The position numbers and the translations under genes are program-made. The notes beneath the pieces were generated by a model, which worked only from the letters and a program-made list of their open reading frames with translations, was not told the origin of the DNA and searched no databases. A DNA stretch of 35,877 nt from Deltaproteobacteria bacterium (GTDB taxonomy: Bacteria > Desulfobacterota > Desulfobaccia > Desulfobaccales > 0-14-0-80-60-11): NCBI GenBank assembly GCA_016875015.1, contig VGSJ01000026.1, forward strand, positions 1-35,877. The letters run 5' to 3'. Positions 1-8,617 of this stretch are shown in pieces (position 1 is the first letter of the stretch; each line of letters begins with the position of its first letter).

Positions 1-353
1 TGCCGGGGGGGGCGCGGTTCGACAAGGTTGACATCCCGGCCTCACGCATGAAGATCAACCTGGCGCGCATCCTCAAGGAAGAAGGGTTTATTAAAAACTA
101 CAAGGTCATCAAAGATAATCGCCAGGGCATCCTGCGAGTCTACCTCAGATATGCCGACCATCAGCAACCGCTCATCCAGGGGTTGAAACGGGTCAGCAAA
201 CCCGGGCGCCGGGTGTACACCGGCCATGCCGAGCTTCCCAAAGTGCGGGGAGGCCTGGGGGTGGCGGTCATTTCGACCTCCCAGGGGGTCATCACCGACC
301 GCCAGGCCCGCAAGCTGAACGTGGGCGGCGAGGTCTTGTGCGAGATCTGGTAA
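1..353 (+). CDS. rpsH: 30S ribosomal protein S8 (5' end cut by window edge)
   Basis: S8 binds the central domain of 16S rRNA and is a primary assembly protein of the small subunit. The reading frame is open from base 3 and reads [16 protein letters not shown] before the first internal Met at 48, which matches the S8 N-terminal region, so the true start lies upstream of the window. The C-terminal half shows the S8 signatures [18 protein letters not shown] and [16 protein letters not shown]. It is the first gene of the spc cluster seen here, ending 10 bases before rplF. The missing N-terminus is about 15 residues judging from the usual length of about 132 residues. Confidence 0.97.
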   Translation, partial: PGGARFDKVDIPASRMKINLARILKEEGFIKNYKVIKDNRQGILRVYLRYADHQQPLIQGLKRVSKPGRRVYTGHAELPKVRGGLGVAVISTSQGVITDRQARKLNVGGEVLCEIW

Positions 354-363
354 GGGTAAGCAT

Positions 364-903
364 ATGAGCCGCATTGGCAAGAAACCGGTGCCTTTGCCCC
401 AAGGGGTGAAGGTAAAGATGGAAGATGGGAAGTTGATGGTCACCGGACCCCGGGGGACCCTGACCCAGCTCATGCCTCCCAGGGTCAAAGTCAACATCGG
501 GGGCCAGGAGATTACGCTGGAACCCCAGGATGACGGCCGGCTGAGCCGGTCCTATTGGGGTCTGGCCCGCACCCTGGTGGCCAACATGGTCACCGGGACC
601 ACCGAGGGGTTCACCCGGGTCCTGGAACTGGTGGGCACCGGCTACAAGGTGGAAGCCAAGGGCGACACCCTGGTGTTCAATTTGGGGTATTCCAACCCCG
701 TGGCGTTTCCCCTGCCCACAGGGATCACGGCCAAGGTGGAAAAGGCCAACCGCATCGAATTCTCGGGCGCCAACAAGGAGGTTCTGGGACAGACGGTGGC
801 GGTGATTCGGAGGCTGCGGCCACCCGACCCGTATAAAGGCAAGGGGATCAGGTATGCCGGCGAAGTGATACGGCGCAAGGTGGGCAAGTCCGGCGGCCGT
901 TAA
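364..903 (+). CDS. rplF: 50S ribosomal protein L6
   Basis: L6 is a two-domain protein of the large subunit near the sarcin-ricin loop and factor-binding site. The 179-residue product has the normal bacterial length. It begins [12 protein letters not shown] and carries the C-terminal signature [19 protein letters not shown] followed by the basic tail [10 protein letters not shown]. The ATG at 364 follows rpsH by 10 bases, and rplR starts 14 bases after its stop, the standard spc order S8-L6-L18. Identity is secure from both sequence motifs and position. Confidence 0.98.
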   Translation: MSRIGKKPVPLPQGVKVKMEDGKLMVTGPRGTLTQLMPPRVKVNIGGQEITLEPQDDGRLSRSYWGLARTLVANMVTGTTEGFTRVLELVGTGYKVEAKGDTLVFNLGYSNPVAFPLPTGITAKVEKANRIEFSGANKEVLGQTVAVIRRLRPPDPYKGKGIRYAGEVIRRKVGKSGGR

Positions 904-917
904 AGGAGAATGGTGAC

Positions 918-1274
918 ATGAATCCCAAGGAAGCGGCGCGGCTGAAACGGAAAAAGCGGATTAAAAAGAAAATCGGGGGCGGGGAGCGATTCCGTCTCTC
1001 GGTCTTCCGCAGTTGCAAACATATTTATGCGCAGATTGTCGACGATGGCAAGGGCCAGACGCTGGCGGCGGCTTCCACCTTGAGCGGGGAGTTGAAGGAC
1101 CATCTGGGCGGTTTAAAGAAAACCGACGCGGCCAAGGCCGTGGGCAAGCTCCTGGCGGCCAAGGCCAAGGCCCAGGGAATTGACAAAGTAGTGTTCGACC
1201 GTAACGGGTTTCTCTACCACGGCCGGGTGAAGGCCGTGGCGGATAGTTGCCGGGAAAACGGCCTGGAATTTTAG
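918..1274 (+). CDS. rplR: 50S ribosomal protein L18
   Basis: L18 binds 5S rRNA in the central protuberance. The 118-residue product is of normal length, with the basic N-terminus [12 protein letters not shown], the core [18 protein letters not shown] and the C-terminal [19 protein letters not shown]. An AAAGGAGAA ribosome-binding site precedes the ATG. The oddity is its end: the TAG stop at 1272-1274 overlaps the first unit of a 7-bp tandem repeat array (1273-1321) that fills part of an unusually long spacer before rpsE. In most genomes these two genes are nearly contiguous. Confidence 0.98.
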   Translation: MNPKEAARLKRKKRIKKKIGGGERFRLSVFRSCKHIYAQIVDDGKGQTLAAASTLSGELKDHLGGLKKTDAAKAVGKLLAAKAKAQGIDKVVFDRNGFLYHGRVKAVADSCRENGLEF

Positions 1275-1321
1275 CTGTCAGCTATCAGCAGTCAGCTTTC
1301 AGCAGTCAGCTTTCAGCTAAA
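1273..1321. repeat. Left heptad repeat array, rplR-rpsE spacer
   Basis: Seven consecutive 7-bp units follow the pattern AGCNNTC: AGCTGTC, AGCTATC, AGCAGTC, AGCTTTC, AGCAGTC, AGCTTTC, then the degenerate AGCTAAA. The array begins inside the TAG stop codon of rplR. It is mirrored in opposite orientation by a second array at 1401-1428, about 80 bases away, so the pair forms a long imperfect inverted repeat. The layout recalls short tandemly repeated heptamers known from other bacteria, but no named family is assigned. Confidence 0.85.
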
Positions 1322-1400
1322 GCATTGGGGAACGCGATTGGCTACTAAGCAATTGAGAGGTACCAGGGACCCGGGAAAAGAGACTAATTTTTTTTTAAGA

Positions 1401-1428
1401 AGCTGATAGCTGATAGCTGACAGCTGTA
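1401..1428. repeat. Right heptad repeat array, rplR-rpsE spacer
   Basis: Four 7-bp units (AGCTGAT, AGCTGAT, AGCTGAC, AGCTGTA) are the inverted counterpart of the array at 1273-1321. Read on the minus strand they give units ending in ATCAGCT and GTCAGCT. The array stops just before the GGAGGT ribosome-binding site of rpsE, so the translation signal of that gene is left intact. A run of nine or more T (about 1387-1396) lies just upstream. Confidence 0.85.
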
Positions 1429-1442
1429 TTTCGGAGGTAAGC

Positions 1443-1940
1443 TTGTTCGAGTCAGAGGGAACTGAGCAGTTAACCGATAAGGTGGTGAGCATCAATCGCG
1501 TCGCCAAGGTGGTCAAGGGCGGGCGTCGCTTTCGCTTCAGCGCCATTGTGGTGGTAGGCGACGGCGCCGGGCGCGTGGGTGCGGGTCTGGGCAAGGCCCA
1601 CGAAGTGCCCGAAGCCATCCGCAAGGCGGTGGAGCAGGCCAAGAAGTCCATGATCACGGTCCCCATCCTCAACAGCACCATTCCCTATACGGTGATTGGT
1701 GAGTTCGGGGCCGGCCGGGTCCTCTTGAAACCGGCCTCGGAAGGCACCGGCGTCATCGCCGGCGGCCCCGTGCGGGCGGTGGTGGAAGTGGCGGGCATCA
1801 AGAACGTCCTCACCAAGTGCTTGGGCTCCCACAACCCGCACAACGCGGTGAAAGCCACCATGGTGGCCTTGCAGATGCTGTCGTCCCCGGAGGACGTGGC
1901 GGCCCGGCGCAACCGGCCGCTGGCGGAGATTCTGGGATAG
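1443..1940 (+). CDS. rpsE: 30S ribosomal protein S5
   Basis: S5 lines the mRNA entry channel and contributes to decoding accuracy. The 165-residue product has the S5 double-stranded RNA-binding part ([22 protein letters not shown]), the glycine-rich stretch [23 protein letters not shown], and the C-terminal domain [32 protein letters not shown]. The start is a TTG at 1443, chosen because GGAGGT lies five bases upstream and the family N-terminus begins shortly after. Its TAG stop at 1938-1940 forms the start of another heptad repeat array. Both flanking spacers are far longer than is usual for this operon. Confidence 0.97.
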   Translation: MFESEGTEQLTDKVVSINRVAKVVKGGRRFRFSAIVVVGDGAGRVGAGLGKAHEVPEAIRKAVEQAKKSMITVPILNSTIPYTVIGEFGAGRVLLKPASEGTGVIAGGPVRAVVEVAGIKNVLTKCLGSHNPHNAVKATMVALQMLSSPEDVAARRNRPLAEILG

Positions 1941-1959
1941 CGGTTAGCAGTTAGCTGTA
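1938..1959. repeat. Left heptad repeat array, rpsE-rpmD spacer
   Basis: Three 7-bp units, TAGCGGT, TAGCAGT and TAGCTGT, begin exactly at the TAG stop codon of rpsE. The inverted counterpart is at 2155-2182. Together they bracket about 195 bases with no gene. The unit sequence differs from the rplR-rpsE array, but the 7-bp period, the AGC core, the inverted arrangement and the stop-codon overlap are the same. Confidence 0.8.
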
Positions 1960-2021
1960 ATGACATACAAGGTTATCATACAAAACTGGTTATGGGCTGT
2001 CAGCTACAACAAAGGAGAGAA

Positions 2022-2040
2022 CACAGGCTGGAAGCCTGTG
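2022..2040. repeat. Dispersed short palindrome (CACAGGCT type)
   Basis: Perfect 8-bp arms CACAGGCT and AGCCTGTG enclose the loop GGA, followed by CCAC. The same pattern (CACAGGYT, 3-base loop, matching arm, then GCCAC) recurs at 23990-24010, so it is a dispersed element and not a terminator specific to rpsE. There is no T-run after the stem. It sits inside the insert bracketed by the heptad arrays. Confidence 0.75.
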
Positions 2041-2154
2041 CCACTAGGACTTTTGTCTATACATGCGCCCGAGGCATGACCATTGGCCCCAATTTTGGGT
2101 GTCGAAGCAGCTTGGTCCAACCATGGCAAATGTGTGGTAACCTCTATTGTCATT

Positions 2155-2182
2155 ACCGCTAACCGCTAACTGCTAACTGCTA
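2155..2182. repeat. Right heptad repeat array, rpsE-rpmD spacer
   Basis: Four 7-bp units (ACCGCTA, ACCGCTA, ACTGCTA, ACTGCTA) are the reverse complement of the TAGCGGT/TAGCAGT units at 1938-1959. The array runs straight into the AAGGA ribosome-binding site of rpmD. Confidence 0.8.
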
Positions 2183-2192
2183 AGGAAAAAAT

Positions 2193-2381
2193 ATGTTCCT
2201 TGAAATAACCTTAAAGAAAAGTCCCATCGGCCGGCCGCCGAAGCACCGTCTGACCGTGAAGACTCTGGGGCTGACCCGCTTACAGAAAACGGTGCGGCAC
2301 CGGGAAACCCCTGCGATTTTGGGGATGGTGCGCCAGGTGGAGCATCTCCTCCAGGTGCGGCAGATCCCCGAAGGAGAATAG
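2193..2381 (+). CDS. rpmD: 50S ribosomal protein L30
   Basis: L30 is a small large-subunit protein that many bacteria carry between S5 and L15. The 62-residue product shows the L30 signature: [19 protein letters not shown], then [35 protein letters not shown]. The ATG at 2193 follows an AAGGA motif directly downstream of a heptad repeat array, and rplO begins three bases after its stop. Length and order fit the family. Confidence 0.95.
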   Translation: MFLEITLKKSPIGRPPKHRLTVKTLGLTRLQKTVRHRETPAILGMVRQVEHLLQVRQIPEGE

Positions 2382-2384
2382 CAG

Positions 2385-2825
2385 ATGCGCCTTTCTGAAC
2401 TTTCGCCCAGCCCGGGGTCCAAGCACAAAAAGAAACGGGTCGGCCGCGGCCCCGGTTCGGGCTGGGGCAAAACCGCGGGTCGAGGCTTCAAAGGCCAGAA
2501 CTCCCGCGCCGGGGGCGGCATTAAGCCGGGATTTGAAGGCGGCCAGATGCCCCTGGTACGGCGGATTCCCAAGCGGGGCTTCACCAACATCTTCCGGCTG
2601 ACGTGGACCATCGTCAATCTGCGGGACCTCAACCGGTTTCCGGCGGAGGCGGTAGTGGATCAAGAGGCCTTAAGGGAAGCCGGCCTGGTGAAAAGCCGGG
2701 TGAAGCGGATCAAGCTTCTGGGCCAGGGAGAGGTGACCGTGCCCCTGGTGGTCAAGGTGCAGGCGGTGAGTTCCCAGGCCCGGAGCCGGATCGAAGCAGC
2801 CGGAGGGCGGGTGGAGGTCATATAG
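2385..2825 (+). CDS. rplO: 50S ribosomal protein L15
   Basis: L15 is a late-assembly protein of the large subunit. The 146-residue product has the glycine- and basic-rich N-terminal extension ([36 protein letters not shown]), the [15 protein letters not shown] core and the C-terminal fold ending [19 protein letters not shown] precedes the ATG. The stop codon is immediately followed by the GTG of secY, so the two are likely translationally coupled. Confidence 0.98.
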   Translation: MRLSELSPSPGSKHKKKRVGRGPGSGWGKTAGRGFKGQNSRAGGGIKPGFEGGQMPLVRRIPKRGFTNIFRLTWTIVNLRDLNRFPAEAVVDQEALREAGLVKSRVKRIKLLGQGEVTVPLVVKVQAVSSQARSRIEAAGGRVEVI

Positions 2826-4133
2826 GTGTCCGCGTTCTCCAGCATTGCCAAGATTCCGGAACTGAAGCGCCGCATCATCTTTACCCTGTTGATTCTGGCG
2901 GTATACCGTCTGGGCTGCCAGGTCCCCACCCCGGGGATCGATGCGGATGCCCTGATGAAGTTTTTTGCGGCCCAACGGGGGACGATTTTCGGGTTATTCG
3001 ACATGTTTTCCGGCGGCGCCCTGGAGCGTCTGAGCGTCTTTGCCCTGGGGATCATGCCTTATATCAGCGCCGCCATCATCATCGAACTCCTCAAGGTGGT
3101 GATCCCGGGTCTGGAAAAGCTCTATAAAGAGGGGGAGTCTGGCCAGAAAAAGATCAAGCAGTACACCCGGTACGGCACCATAGCCATCGCGGCCGTCCAG
3201 GGGATCGGGATTGCCGTGGGGCTGGAGACCATGACCGCCGGCGCCGGCCACCAGACGGTGGTTTTGCATCCCGGCTGGGCCTTCCGCCTGATGACCGTGC
3301 TCACCCTGACCTCGGGCACGGCGTTCATTATGTGGCTGGGGGAAATGATCACCGAGCGGGGCATCGGCAACGGCATCTCGCTCATCATCTTTGCCGGGAT
3401 CGTGGCCCGGATGCCCTCTGCCATGATCCAGACGGTGGAGTTGATGAAGACCGGGGAGATCATGCCGGTCCTCATAATCATTCTGATGGTGGCGATGGTG
3501 TTGGTGGTGGGTTTCATCGTCTTTGTGGAGCGGGGCCAGCGGCGTATTCAGGTACAGTACGCCCGCCGGGTGGTGGGGCGCAAAATGTACGGCGGCCAGA
3601 CCACCTTCCTGCCCCTGAAGGTGAACACCGCCGGCGTCATCCCCCCCATCTTCGCGTCGTCGCTTTTGATGTTTCCGGCCACGGTGGGCAGTTTCATTCA
3701 CAATGACTGGGTGAAATGGGCCGCGGACGCCATGTCTCCGGGGGGCGGGGTTCACGATTTAGTCTATGTAGCCCTCATCGTCTTTTTCTGCTATTTCTAC
3801 ACCGCGGTGACCTTTAACCCGGTGGATGTGGCGGATAATTTGAGAAAATGGGGCGGCTATGTTCCGGGTCTGCGGCCGGGGAAACCCACCGCGGAATATA
3901 TCGACCGCATCCTGACCCGCATCACTCTGGGGGGCGCCATTTACGTGTCGGCAGTATGCGTGCTGCCCTCCATGCTGATCCAGGAGTTTAATGTGCCTTT
4001 TTATTTCGGGGGTACGGCCCTGCTGATCGTAGTCGGGGTGGCCATGGACACCATGAGCCAGATCGAATCGCATCTGCTCACCCGCCACTACGAGGGGTTC
4101 ACGAAAAAGCGTATGAGCCGGGTACGGCGTTGA
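2826..4133 (+). CDS. secY: Preprotein translocase channel subunit SecY
   Basis: SecY forms the protein-conducting pore in the inner membrane with SecE and SecG. The 435-residue product has the usual length and about ten hydrophobic segments. Family signatures include the N-terminal KIPELKRRIIFTLLILAVYRLG, the plug-domain region IFGLFDMFSGGALERLSVFALGIMPYISA, the ITERGIGNGISLIIFAGI stretch and the cytoplasmic loop RRIQVQYARRVVGRKMYGG. The GTG start at 2826 abuts the rplO stop and has GGAGGT about eight bases upstream. The position between L15 and Adk is standard. Confidence 0.98.
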   Translation: MSAFSSIAKIPELKRRIIFTLLILAVYRLGCQVPTPGIDADALMKFFAAQRGTIFGLFDMFSGGALERLSVFALGIMPYISAAIIIELLKVVIPGLEKLYKEGESGQKKIKQYTRYGTIAIAAVQGIGIAVGLETMTAGAGHQTVVLHPGWAFRLMTVLTLTSGTAFIMWLGEMITERGIGNGISLIIFAGIVARMPSAMIQTVELMKTGEIMPVLIIILMVAMVLVVGFIVFVERGQRRIQVQYARRVVGRKMYGGQTTFLPLKVNTAGVIPPIFASSLLMFPATVGSFIHNDWVKWAADAMSPGGGVHDLVYVALIVFFCYFYTAVTFNPVDVADNLRKWGGYVPGLRPGKPTAEYIDRILTRITLGGAIYVSAVCVLPSMLIQEFNVPFYFGGTALLIVVGVAMDTMSQIESHLLTRHYEGFTKKRMSRVRR

Positions 4134-4152
4134 TCTCAAGAAGGAGGAAGTT

Positions 4153-4833
4153 ATGAATCTGATCCTGTTGGGCGGGCCAGGCGCGGGCAAAGGCACGCAA
4201 GCCAAAAAACTCATCGACAAGTTCCATATCCCCCAGATCTCCACCGGCGACATCCTCCGGGCGGCAGTGAAGGAAGGGACGGAAATGGGCAAGAAGGCCA
4301 AGGAATGCATGGATGCCGGGAAACTGGTGCCCGATGAAGTAGTCATCGGTATCATCAAAGACCGGCTGGCGCAGGCGGATTGCAAAAAGGGATTCATCCT
4401 GGACGGTTTTCCCCGGACGGTGCCCCAGGCCGAAGCCCTGGACAAGGTGCTAGTGGGGTTGGGTACCAAGATCGACCACGTGGTCAGCATCGACGTGGAC
4501 GAAGAAGCGCTGGTGGTTCGCCTCACCGGGCGGCGCACCTGCAAAAGTGCGGCCTGCGGCCAGATGTTTCACATCAAGTTCACCCCCGCCAAGAAAGAAG
4601 GGGTGTGCGACAAGTGCGGCGGCGAGCTCTATCAGCGGGACGACGACAACGAAGCCACGGTGCGCAACCGGCTGGCGACTTACAATCAGGCTACCGCGCC
4701 CCTGATCGGCTACTACGGCGCCAAACATCTGGTGCGGCCCATTAAGGGCGTGGGGGGTATCGACGACATCTTTAACCAGATCGTCGGCATCGTTTCGGCG
4801 GGAACCGGCAGCAGTTGCAGCTGCAAGCACTAA
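4153..4833 (+). CDS. adk: Adenylate kinase with zinc-type LID
   Basis: Adenylate kinase interconverts ATP+AMP and 2 ADP in the cytoplasm. The P-loop GGPGAGKGT is at residues 7-15, the AMP-binding part begins ISTGDILRAAV, and FILDGFPRT is at 81-89. The LID carries four cysteines at 130, 135, 152 and 155, as in zinc-binding adenylate kinases, but the first pair is spaced CX4C where CX2C is usual. The C-terminus ends in a small Cys-rich tail (SSCSCKH) not typical of the family. An AAGGAGGAAG ribosome-binding site precedes the ATG. The secY-adk-map order is common. Confidence 0.97.
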   Translation: MNLILLGGPGAGKGTQAKKLIDKFHIPQISTGDILRAAVKEGTEMGKKAKECMDAGKLVPDEVVIGIIKDRLAQADCKKGFILDGFPRTVPQAEALDKVLVGLGTKIDHVVSIDVDEEALVVRLTGRRTCKSAACGQMFHIKFTPAKKEGVCDKCGGELYQRDDDNEATVRNRLATYNQATAPLIGYYGAKHLVRPIKGVGGIDDIFNQIVGIVSAGTGSSCSCKH

Positions 4834-4898
4834 AGCCTTCCGGCGGCGCTCTTGGCATGTGGTAATCTCACGCCAAGACGCCGAGGCGCAACGGTTTT

Positions 4899-5645
4899 AT
4901 GATACTGTTAAAATCCCTCCAGGAAATCGCCAAGATGGAGAAGGCCAACCGCATCGTGGCCGAAATCCTGGAGGGGGTGAAAGAAAAGGTCCAACCGGGG
5001 ATTGAAACCCGGGAACTCGATGAACTGGCGGAAGAGATGTGCCGCCAGCGCCAGGTGCAGCCGGCCTTTAAGGGCTATCGGGGCTATCCCCGGTCCATCT
5101 GCGTGTCGGTGAACGAGGAGGTGGTCCACGGGATTCCCGGGCCCCGCCGCCTCAAAGCCGGGGATCTGGTGAGCCTGGATTTCGGGGTGAAGTACGACGG
5201 CTACTACGGGGATGCCGCCATCACCGTGGGCGTGGGGGCAGTAAGCGAAAAAGCCCAGGCCCTGATGGCGGCCACGGAGAAATCCCTGTACGCCGGCATC
5301 GCCGGGGTAAAGGCTGGCAAGCGCCTGTCGGACATTTCTCACGCGGTGCAAACCGTGGTGGAAGACGCCGGGTTCGTGGTCATCCGGGAGTTTGTGGGGC
5401 ACGGCATCGGCCGGTCGCTCCACGAAGACCCGCAGATCCCAAATTTCGGCCCGCCCGATCGGGGGCCGACCATGCAGGTGGGCATGACGTTTGCCATTGA
5501 ACCCATGGCCTCCATGGGCGCCTGGCAGGTGCGGATTTTGCGGGATGGCTGGACCGCGGTCACCCAGGACGGTTCTTGCGCGGCGCATTTTGAACACAGC
5601 GTGGCGTTGACGGAGAACGGCGTCTTGATTTTGAGCCGGCTTTAA
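4899..5645 (+). CDS. map: Methionine aminopeptidase, type I
   Basis: Map removes the initiator methionine from nascent proteins with a dinuclear metal centre. The 248-residue product keeps every expected ligand and catalytic residue: His77, Asp94, Asp105, His168, His175, Glu201 and Glu232, within VVHGIPG, SLDFGVKYDGYYGDAA, GHGIGRSLHEDP, AIEPM and HFEHSVALTENG. It has no N-terminal SH3-like extension, so it is a type Ia enzyme. The ATG at 4899 has only a weak ribosome-binding site. It lies between adk and infA as in many spc/alpha clusters. Confidence 0.97.
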   Translation: MILLKSLQEIAKMEKANRIVAEILEGVKEKVQPGIETRELDELAEEMCRQRQVQPAFKGYRGYPRSICVSVNEEVVHGIPGPRRLKAGDLVSLDFGVKYDGYYGDAAITVGVGAVSEKAQALMAATEKSLYAGIAGVKAGKRLSDISHAVQTVVEDAGFVVIREFVGHGIGRSLHEDPQIPNFGPPDRGPTMQVGMTFAIEPMASMGAWQVRILRDGWTAVTQDGSCAAHFEHSVALTENGVLILSRL

Positions 5646-5690
5646 TTTATCTTCTAATAACCCTTTGAAATAACTATAAAGACACGGTAG

Positions 5691-5909
5691 ATGCCAAAAG
5701 AAGACGCCATTGAAGTAGAAGGGACGGTGGTTGAGCCTCTCCCCAATGCCATGTTCCGGGTGGAATTACCCAACGGGCATAAGGTCCTGGCTCATATTTC
5801 CGGGAAGATGCGGATGCACTACATCAAGATTCTCCCGGGAGATAAGGTTATTTTGGAATTGTCGCCCTATGACCTGAGTCGAGGGCGCATTGTCTACCGG
5901 GTCAGATAG
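5691..5909 (+). CDS. infA: Translation initiation factor IF-1
   Basis: IF-1 binds the A site of the 30S subunit during initiation. The 72-residue product is the exact family length and is an OB-fold protein with the signature [38 protein letters not shown] and the ending [16 protein letters not shown]. It is followed ten bases later by rpmJ, the common infA-rpmJ-rpsM order. Confidence 0.98.
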   Translation: MPKEDAIEVEGTVVEPLPNAMFRVELPNGHKVLAHISGKMRMHYIKILPGDKVILELSPYDLSRGRIVYRVR

Positions 5910-5918
5910 GAAAAAACT

Positions 5919-6032
5919 ATGAAGGTCAGAGCTTCAGTCAAACGGATGTGCGCCAAATGCAAGATTATTCGCCGCAAACGCGTGGTGCGGGTGATCTGTG
6001 AAAATCCCAAGCATAAGCAGCGTCAAGGCTAA
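5919..6032 (+). CDS. rpmJ: 50S ribosomal protein L36
   Basis: L36 is the smallest large-subunit protein. The 37-residue product begins [15 protein letters not shown] and ends NPKHKQRQG. The zinc ligands Cys11, Cys14, Cys27 and His32 are all present, so this is the zinc-binding (C+) form. It sits between infA and rpsM, with 9 bases to the former and 15 to the latter. Confidence 0.97.
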   Translation: MKVRASVKRMCAKCKIIRRKRVVRVICENPKHKQRQG

Positions 6033-6047
6033 AGGGGAGGGAAGGAA

Positions 6048-6422
6048 TTGGCCAGAATCGCCGGGATCGACTTACCCCGAAACAAGAGAATCGAGATCGC
6101 CCTAACCTATATTTTTGGCATCGGGCGCAACACCGCGACACGGGTGCTCCAGGAAGCGAAGGTGGACCCGAGCACCAAGACGTCCGAACTCACCGACGCT
6201 GAAATCACCGGCATCCGCCAGGTGATTGACCATACCTGCAAGGTGGAAGGGGACCTCCGCCGGGAAGTCTCCATGAATATCAAGCGCCTGATGGACCTAG
6301 GGTGCTACCGGGGCCTCAGGCACCGCAGGAGCCTGCCGGTCCGGGGACAGCGGACGCATACGAACGCCCGCACTCGCAAAGGCCCGCGGCGCAGCGTCGT
6401 GGGTAAACGGAAGAAGGCTTAA
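6048..6422 (+). CDS. rpsM: 30S ribosomal protein S13
   Basis: S13 sits in the head of the small subunit and contacts the P-site tRNA and the large subunit. The 124-residue product starts [26 protein letters not shown] and ends with the basic tail around [16 protein letters not shown], both diagnostic. The start is TTG at 6048, chosen because the family N-terminus begins exactly there and GGGAGGGAAGG lies just upstream. It is the second TTG start in this ribosomal cluster, after rpsE. Confidence 0.98.
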   Translation: MARIAGIDLPRNKRIEIALTYIFGIGRNTATRVLQEAKVDPSTKTSELTDAEITGIRQVIDHTCKVEGDLRREVSMNIKRLMDLGCYRGLRHRRSLPVRGQRTHTNARTRKGPRRSVVGKRKKA

Positions 6423-6431
6423 GGAGAGGCG

Positions 6432-6824
6432 ATGGCCAAAGCGCAGACACGCACCAAGAAGAAAAAAGAAAAGAAGAATATCCCCACGGGGGTGGCTCAT
6501 ATCAAGGCCACGTTCAACAACACTCTGGTGACCATCACCGATCCGGCGGGCAACGTGGTGTCGTGGTCCTCATCGGGGGTTCAGGGGTTCAAGGGCTCCC
6601 GGAAGGGGACGCCCTTTGCGGCCCAGCTGGCGGCCCAGGATGCGGCCCGCAAGGCCATGGACCACGGCATGCGGAATGTGGATGTGTTTGTCAAGGGGCC
6701 GGGCGCAGGCCGGGAGGCAGCCCTCAGGGCCTTACAGGCAGCCGGCCTGAGCGTCAACCTGATTCGGGATGTCAGCCCTATTCCCCACAACGGCTGCCGC
6801 CCCCCCAAACGCCGTCGGGTTTAA
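6432..6824 (+). CDS. rpsK: 30S ribosomal protein S11
   Basis: S11 forms the platform of the 30S subunit near the E site. The 130-residue product shows [47 protein letters not shown] and the C-terminal [18 protein letters not shown], all highly conserved. A lysine-rich N-terminal stretch ([10 protein letters not shown]) precedes the fold. AAGGAG lies upstream of the ATG, nine bases after rpsM. Confidence 0.98.
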   Translation: MAKAQTRTKKKKEKKNIPTGVAHIKATFNNTLVTITDPAGNVVSWSSSGVQGFKGSRKGTPFAAQLAAQDAARKAMDHGMRNVDVFVKGPGAGREAALRALQAAGLSVNLIRDVSPIPHNGCRPPKRRRV

Positions 6825-6842
6825 CTGGAGAGGTGATCGATA

Positions 6843-7469
6843 GTGGCTAGATATGTGGGACCAGATTGCCGGCTTTGCCGCCGGGAGGGGATGCAGCTGT
6901 ATCTCAAGGGGGATCGCTGTTACACGGACAAATGCGCCATCGAGCGGCGTCATTATCCGCCGGGACAGCATGGCCAGCGCCGGAGCAAACTGTCCGACTA
7001 CGGCGCTCAGCTCCGTGAGAAACAAAAGGTGAAACGCATTTATGGCATGTTGGAGAAGCAATTCAGCAGTTATTTTGAAAAGGCCGAACGGCAGAAAGGG
7101 GTTACCGGCACTAACCTGTTGGTTTTCTTGGAACGGCGTTTGGACAACATAGTTTACCGGTTAGGGTTCGCCAACTCTCGGACCCAGGCCCGGCAATTGG
7201 TGCGGCATAACTTTATCACGGTGAACGCCGGTAAGGTAAATCTCCCTTCCTTTCTGGTAAAGACGGGAGATGTCATTCAGGTGACGGAGAAGGGCCGCAA
7301 CCTGCCGTTGATTCGCGATGCCATGGAGGCGGTGGCCAGGCGCGGCTGCCCTGCCTGGCTGGAGTTCAACAAGGAAGAGGCCAAAGGGCGGGTGGTCATG
7401 TTTCCCACGCGGGAAGATATCACCATGCCGATCCAAGAGCATCTCATCGTGGAGCTTTATTCCAAATAG
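6843..7469 (+). CDS. rpsD: 30S ribosomal protein S4 (zinc-type)
   Basis: S4 is a primary 16S rRNA-binding protein and, in some bacteria, the autogenous repressor of this operon. The 208-residue product begins [16 protein letters not shown], with Cys9, Cys12, Cys26 and Cys31 forming the zinc-binding N-terminal motif. The S4 RNA-binding domain follows ([29 protein letters not shown]). The start is GTG at 6843 with GGAGAGGTGAT upstream. Placement between rpsK and rpoA is standard. No S4-binding leader element was examined. Confidence 0.98.
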   Translation: MARYVGPDCRLCRREGMQLYLKGDRCYTDKCAIERRHYPPGQHGQRRSKLSDYGAQLREKQKVKRIYGMLEKQFSSYFEKAERQKGVTGTNLLVFLERRLDNIVYRLGFANSRTQARQLVRHNFITVNAGKVNLPSFLVKTGDVIQVTEKGRNLPLIRDAMEAVARRGCPAWLEFNKEEAKGRVVMFPTREDITMPIQEHLIVELYSK

Positions 7470-7603
7470 CATCATGATCCTTTATGTTCCCAAAACTCTC
7501 CACGGCGGCCGGCCAGGCGCGGGGGAGACAGATGGTTGGTCATGCCGGCCGAGTCCGGTTAGAATTGCGGGACATAAAAGTCCTAGTAGTTTTCTGAGGA
7601 GCC

Positions 7604-8617
7604 ATGATCTACAAAAATTGGACCGATATTATTAAGCCCAAACGGCTGGAAGTCGATGGTGAGACCCATAACCAGTTTTATGGCAAGTTTGCCTGTGAGC
7701 CCCTGGAACGCGGATTCGGCACCACCCTGGGGAACGCTCTGAGACGGGTCTTGCTGTCCTCCCTGCGGGGATCGGCCATCACTGCGGTCCGCATCAAGGA
7801 CGTCTATCACGAATTTTCGGCCATCCCCGGGGTGTTGGAAGATGTCACCGAGATTCTGCTCAACCTGAAACAGGTGCGTTTGAAGATACTCTCCGAAGGG
7901 GTCAAGATGATGCACCTGGAGGCCAAGAGCCCTGGGGAGCTCAAAGCCGGAGACATCCAGACGGGTGGGATGGTGGAGATCCTCAACCCCGAGCATCACA
8001 TCGCCACGCTGGGGGCGGACGGCGAATTGGTGGTGGAGATGACGGTCAAAACCGGCAAGGGGTTTGTGCCCGCGGAGGCCAATAAAGACGAAGACCAGGC
8101 CATCGGCTATATTCCCCTGGACGCCACCTTCGCTCCGGTGCGCAAGGTCAATTACCTGGTGACCCAGGCCCGGGTGGGGCAGCGGACCGACTATGACAAG
8201 CTGACCCTGGAGGTGTGGACCGACGGCAGCATCAGCCCGGAAAACTCCATCGCTTACGCCTCCAAGATCCTCAAAGAACATTTGAGCATGTTCATCAACT
8301 TCGAAGAGGAACCGGCGGGGCTGGAAGAGAAGTCCACGGATGAGCCGCCGACCTTTAACGAGAACCTTTATCGCAGTGTCAATGAACTGGAGTTGTCGGT
8401 GCGGGCCGCCAACTGTTTGAGGAACGCCACTATCCGCTATATCGGCGAACTGGTCCAGAAGACCGAGCAGGAGATGCTCAAGACCAAGAATTTTGGGCGC
8501 AAATCCCTCAATGAGATCAAAGAGATCCTCATAGAGATGGGGCTGCACCTGGGAATGAAGCTGGAGAGCTTTGTTTCTCCCGATCAGATGCCGGAAAGGA
8601 AGGAAGAGGTCGCATGA
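7604..8617 (+). CDS. rpoA: RNA polymerase subunit alpha
   Basis: The alpha subunit dimerises to nucleate RNA polymerase assembly and contacts promoter UP elements and activators. The 337-residue product has the N-terminal domain ([36 protein letters not shown]), an acidic linker around residue 240, and the C-terminal domain with [31 protein letters not shown] and [29 protein letters not shown] precedes the ATG. A 134-base spacer separates it from rpsD, and its TGA overlaps the ATG of rplQ. Confidence 0.98.
   Translation: MIYKNWTDIIKPKRLEVDGETHNQFYGKFACEPLERGFGTTLGNALRRVLLSSLRGSAITAVRIKDVYHEFSAIPGVLEDVTEILLNLKQVRLKILSEGVKMMHLEAKSPGELKAGDIQTGGMVEILNPEHHIATLGADGELVVEMTVKTGKGFVPAEANKDEDQAIGYIPLDATFAPVRKVNYLVTQARVGQRTDYDKLTLEVWTDGSISPENSIAYASKILKEHLSMFINFEEEPAGLEEKSTDEPPTFNENLYRSVNELELSVRAANCLRNATIRYIGELVQKTEQEMLKTKNFGRKSLNEIKEILIEMGLHLGMKLESFVSPDQMPERKEEVA

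Noticed and set aside
1273-2182. CRISPR array
   Set aside because: The tandem units are 7 bp with no spacers and face each other as inverted arrays; no repeat-spacer periodicity of CRISPR type is seen anywhere in the window.
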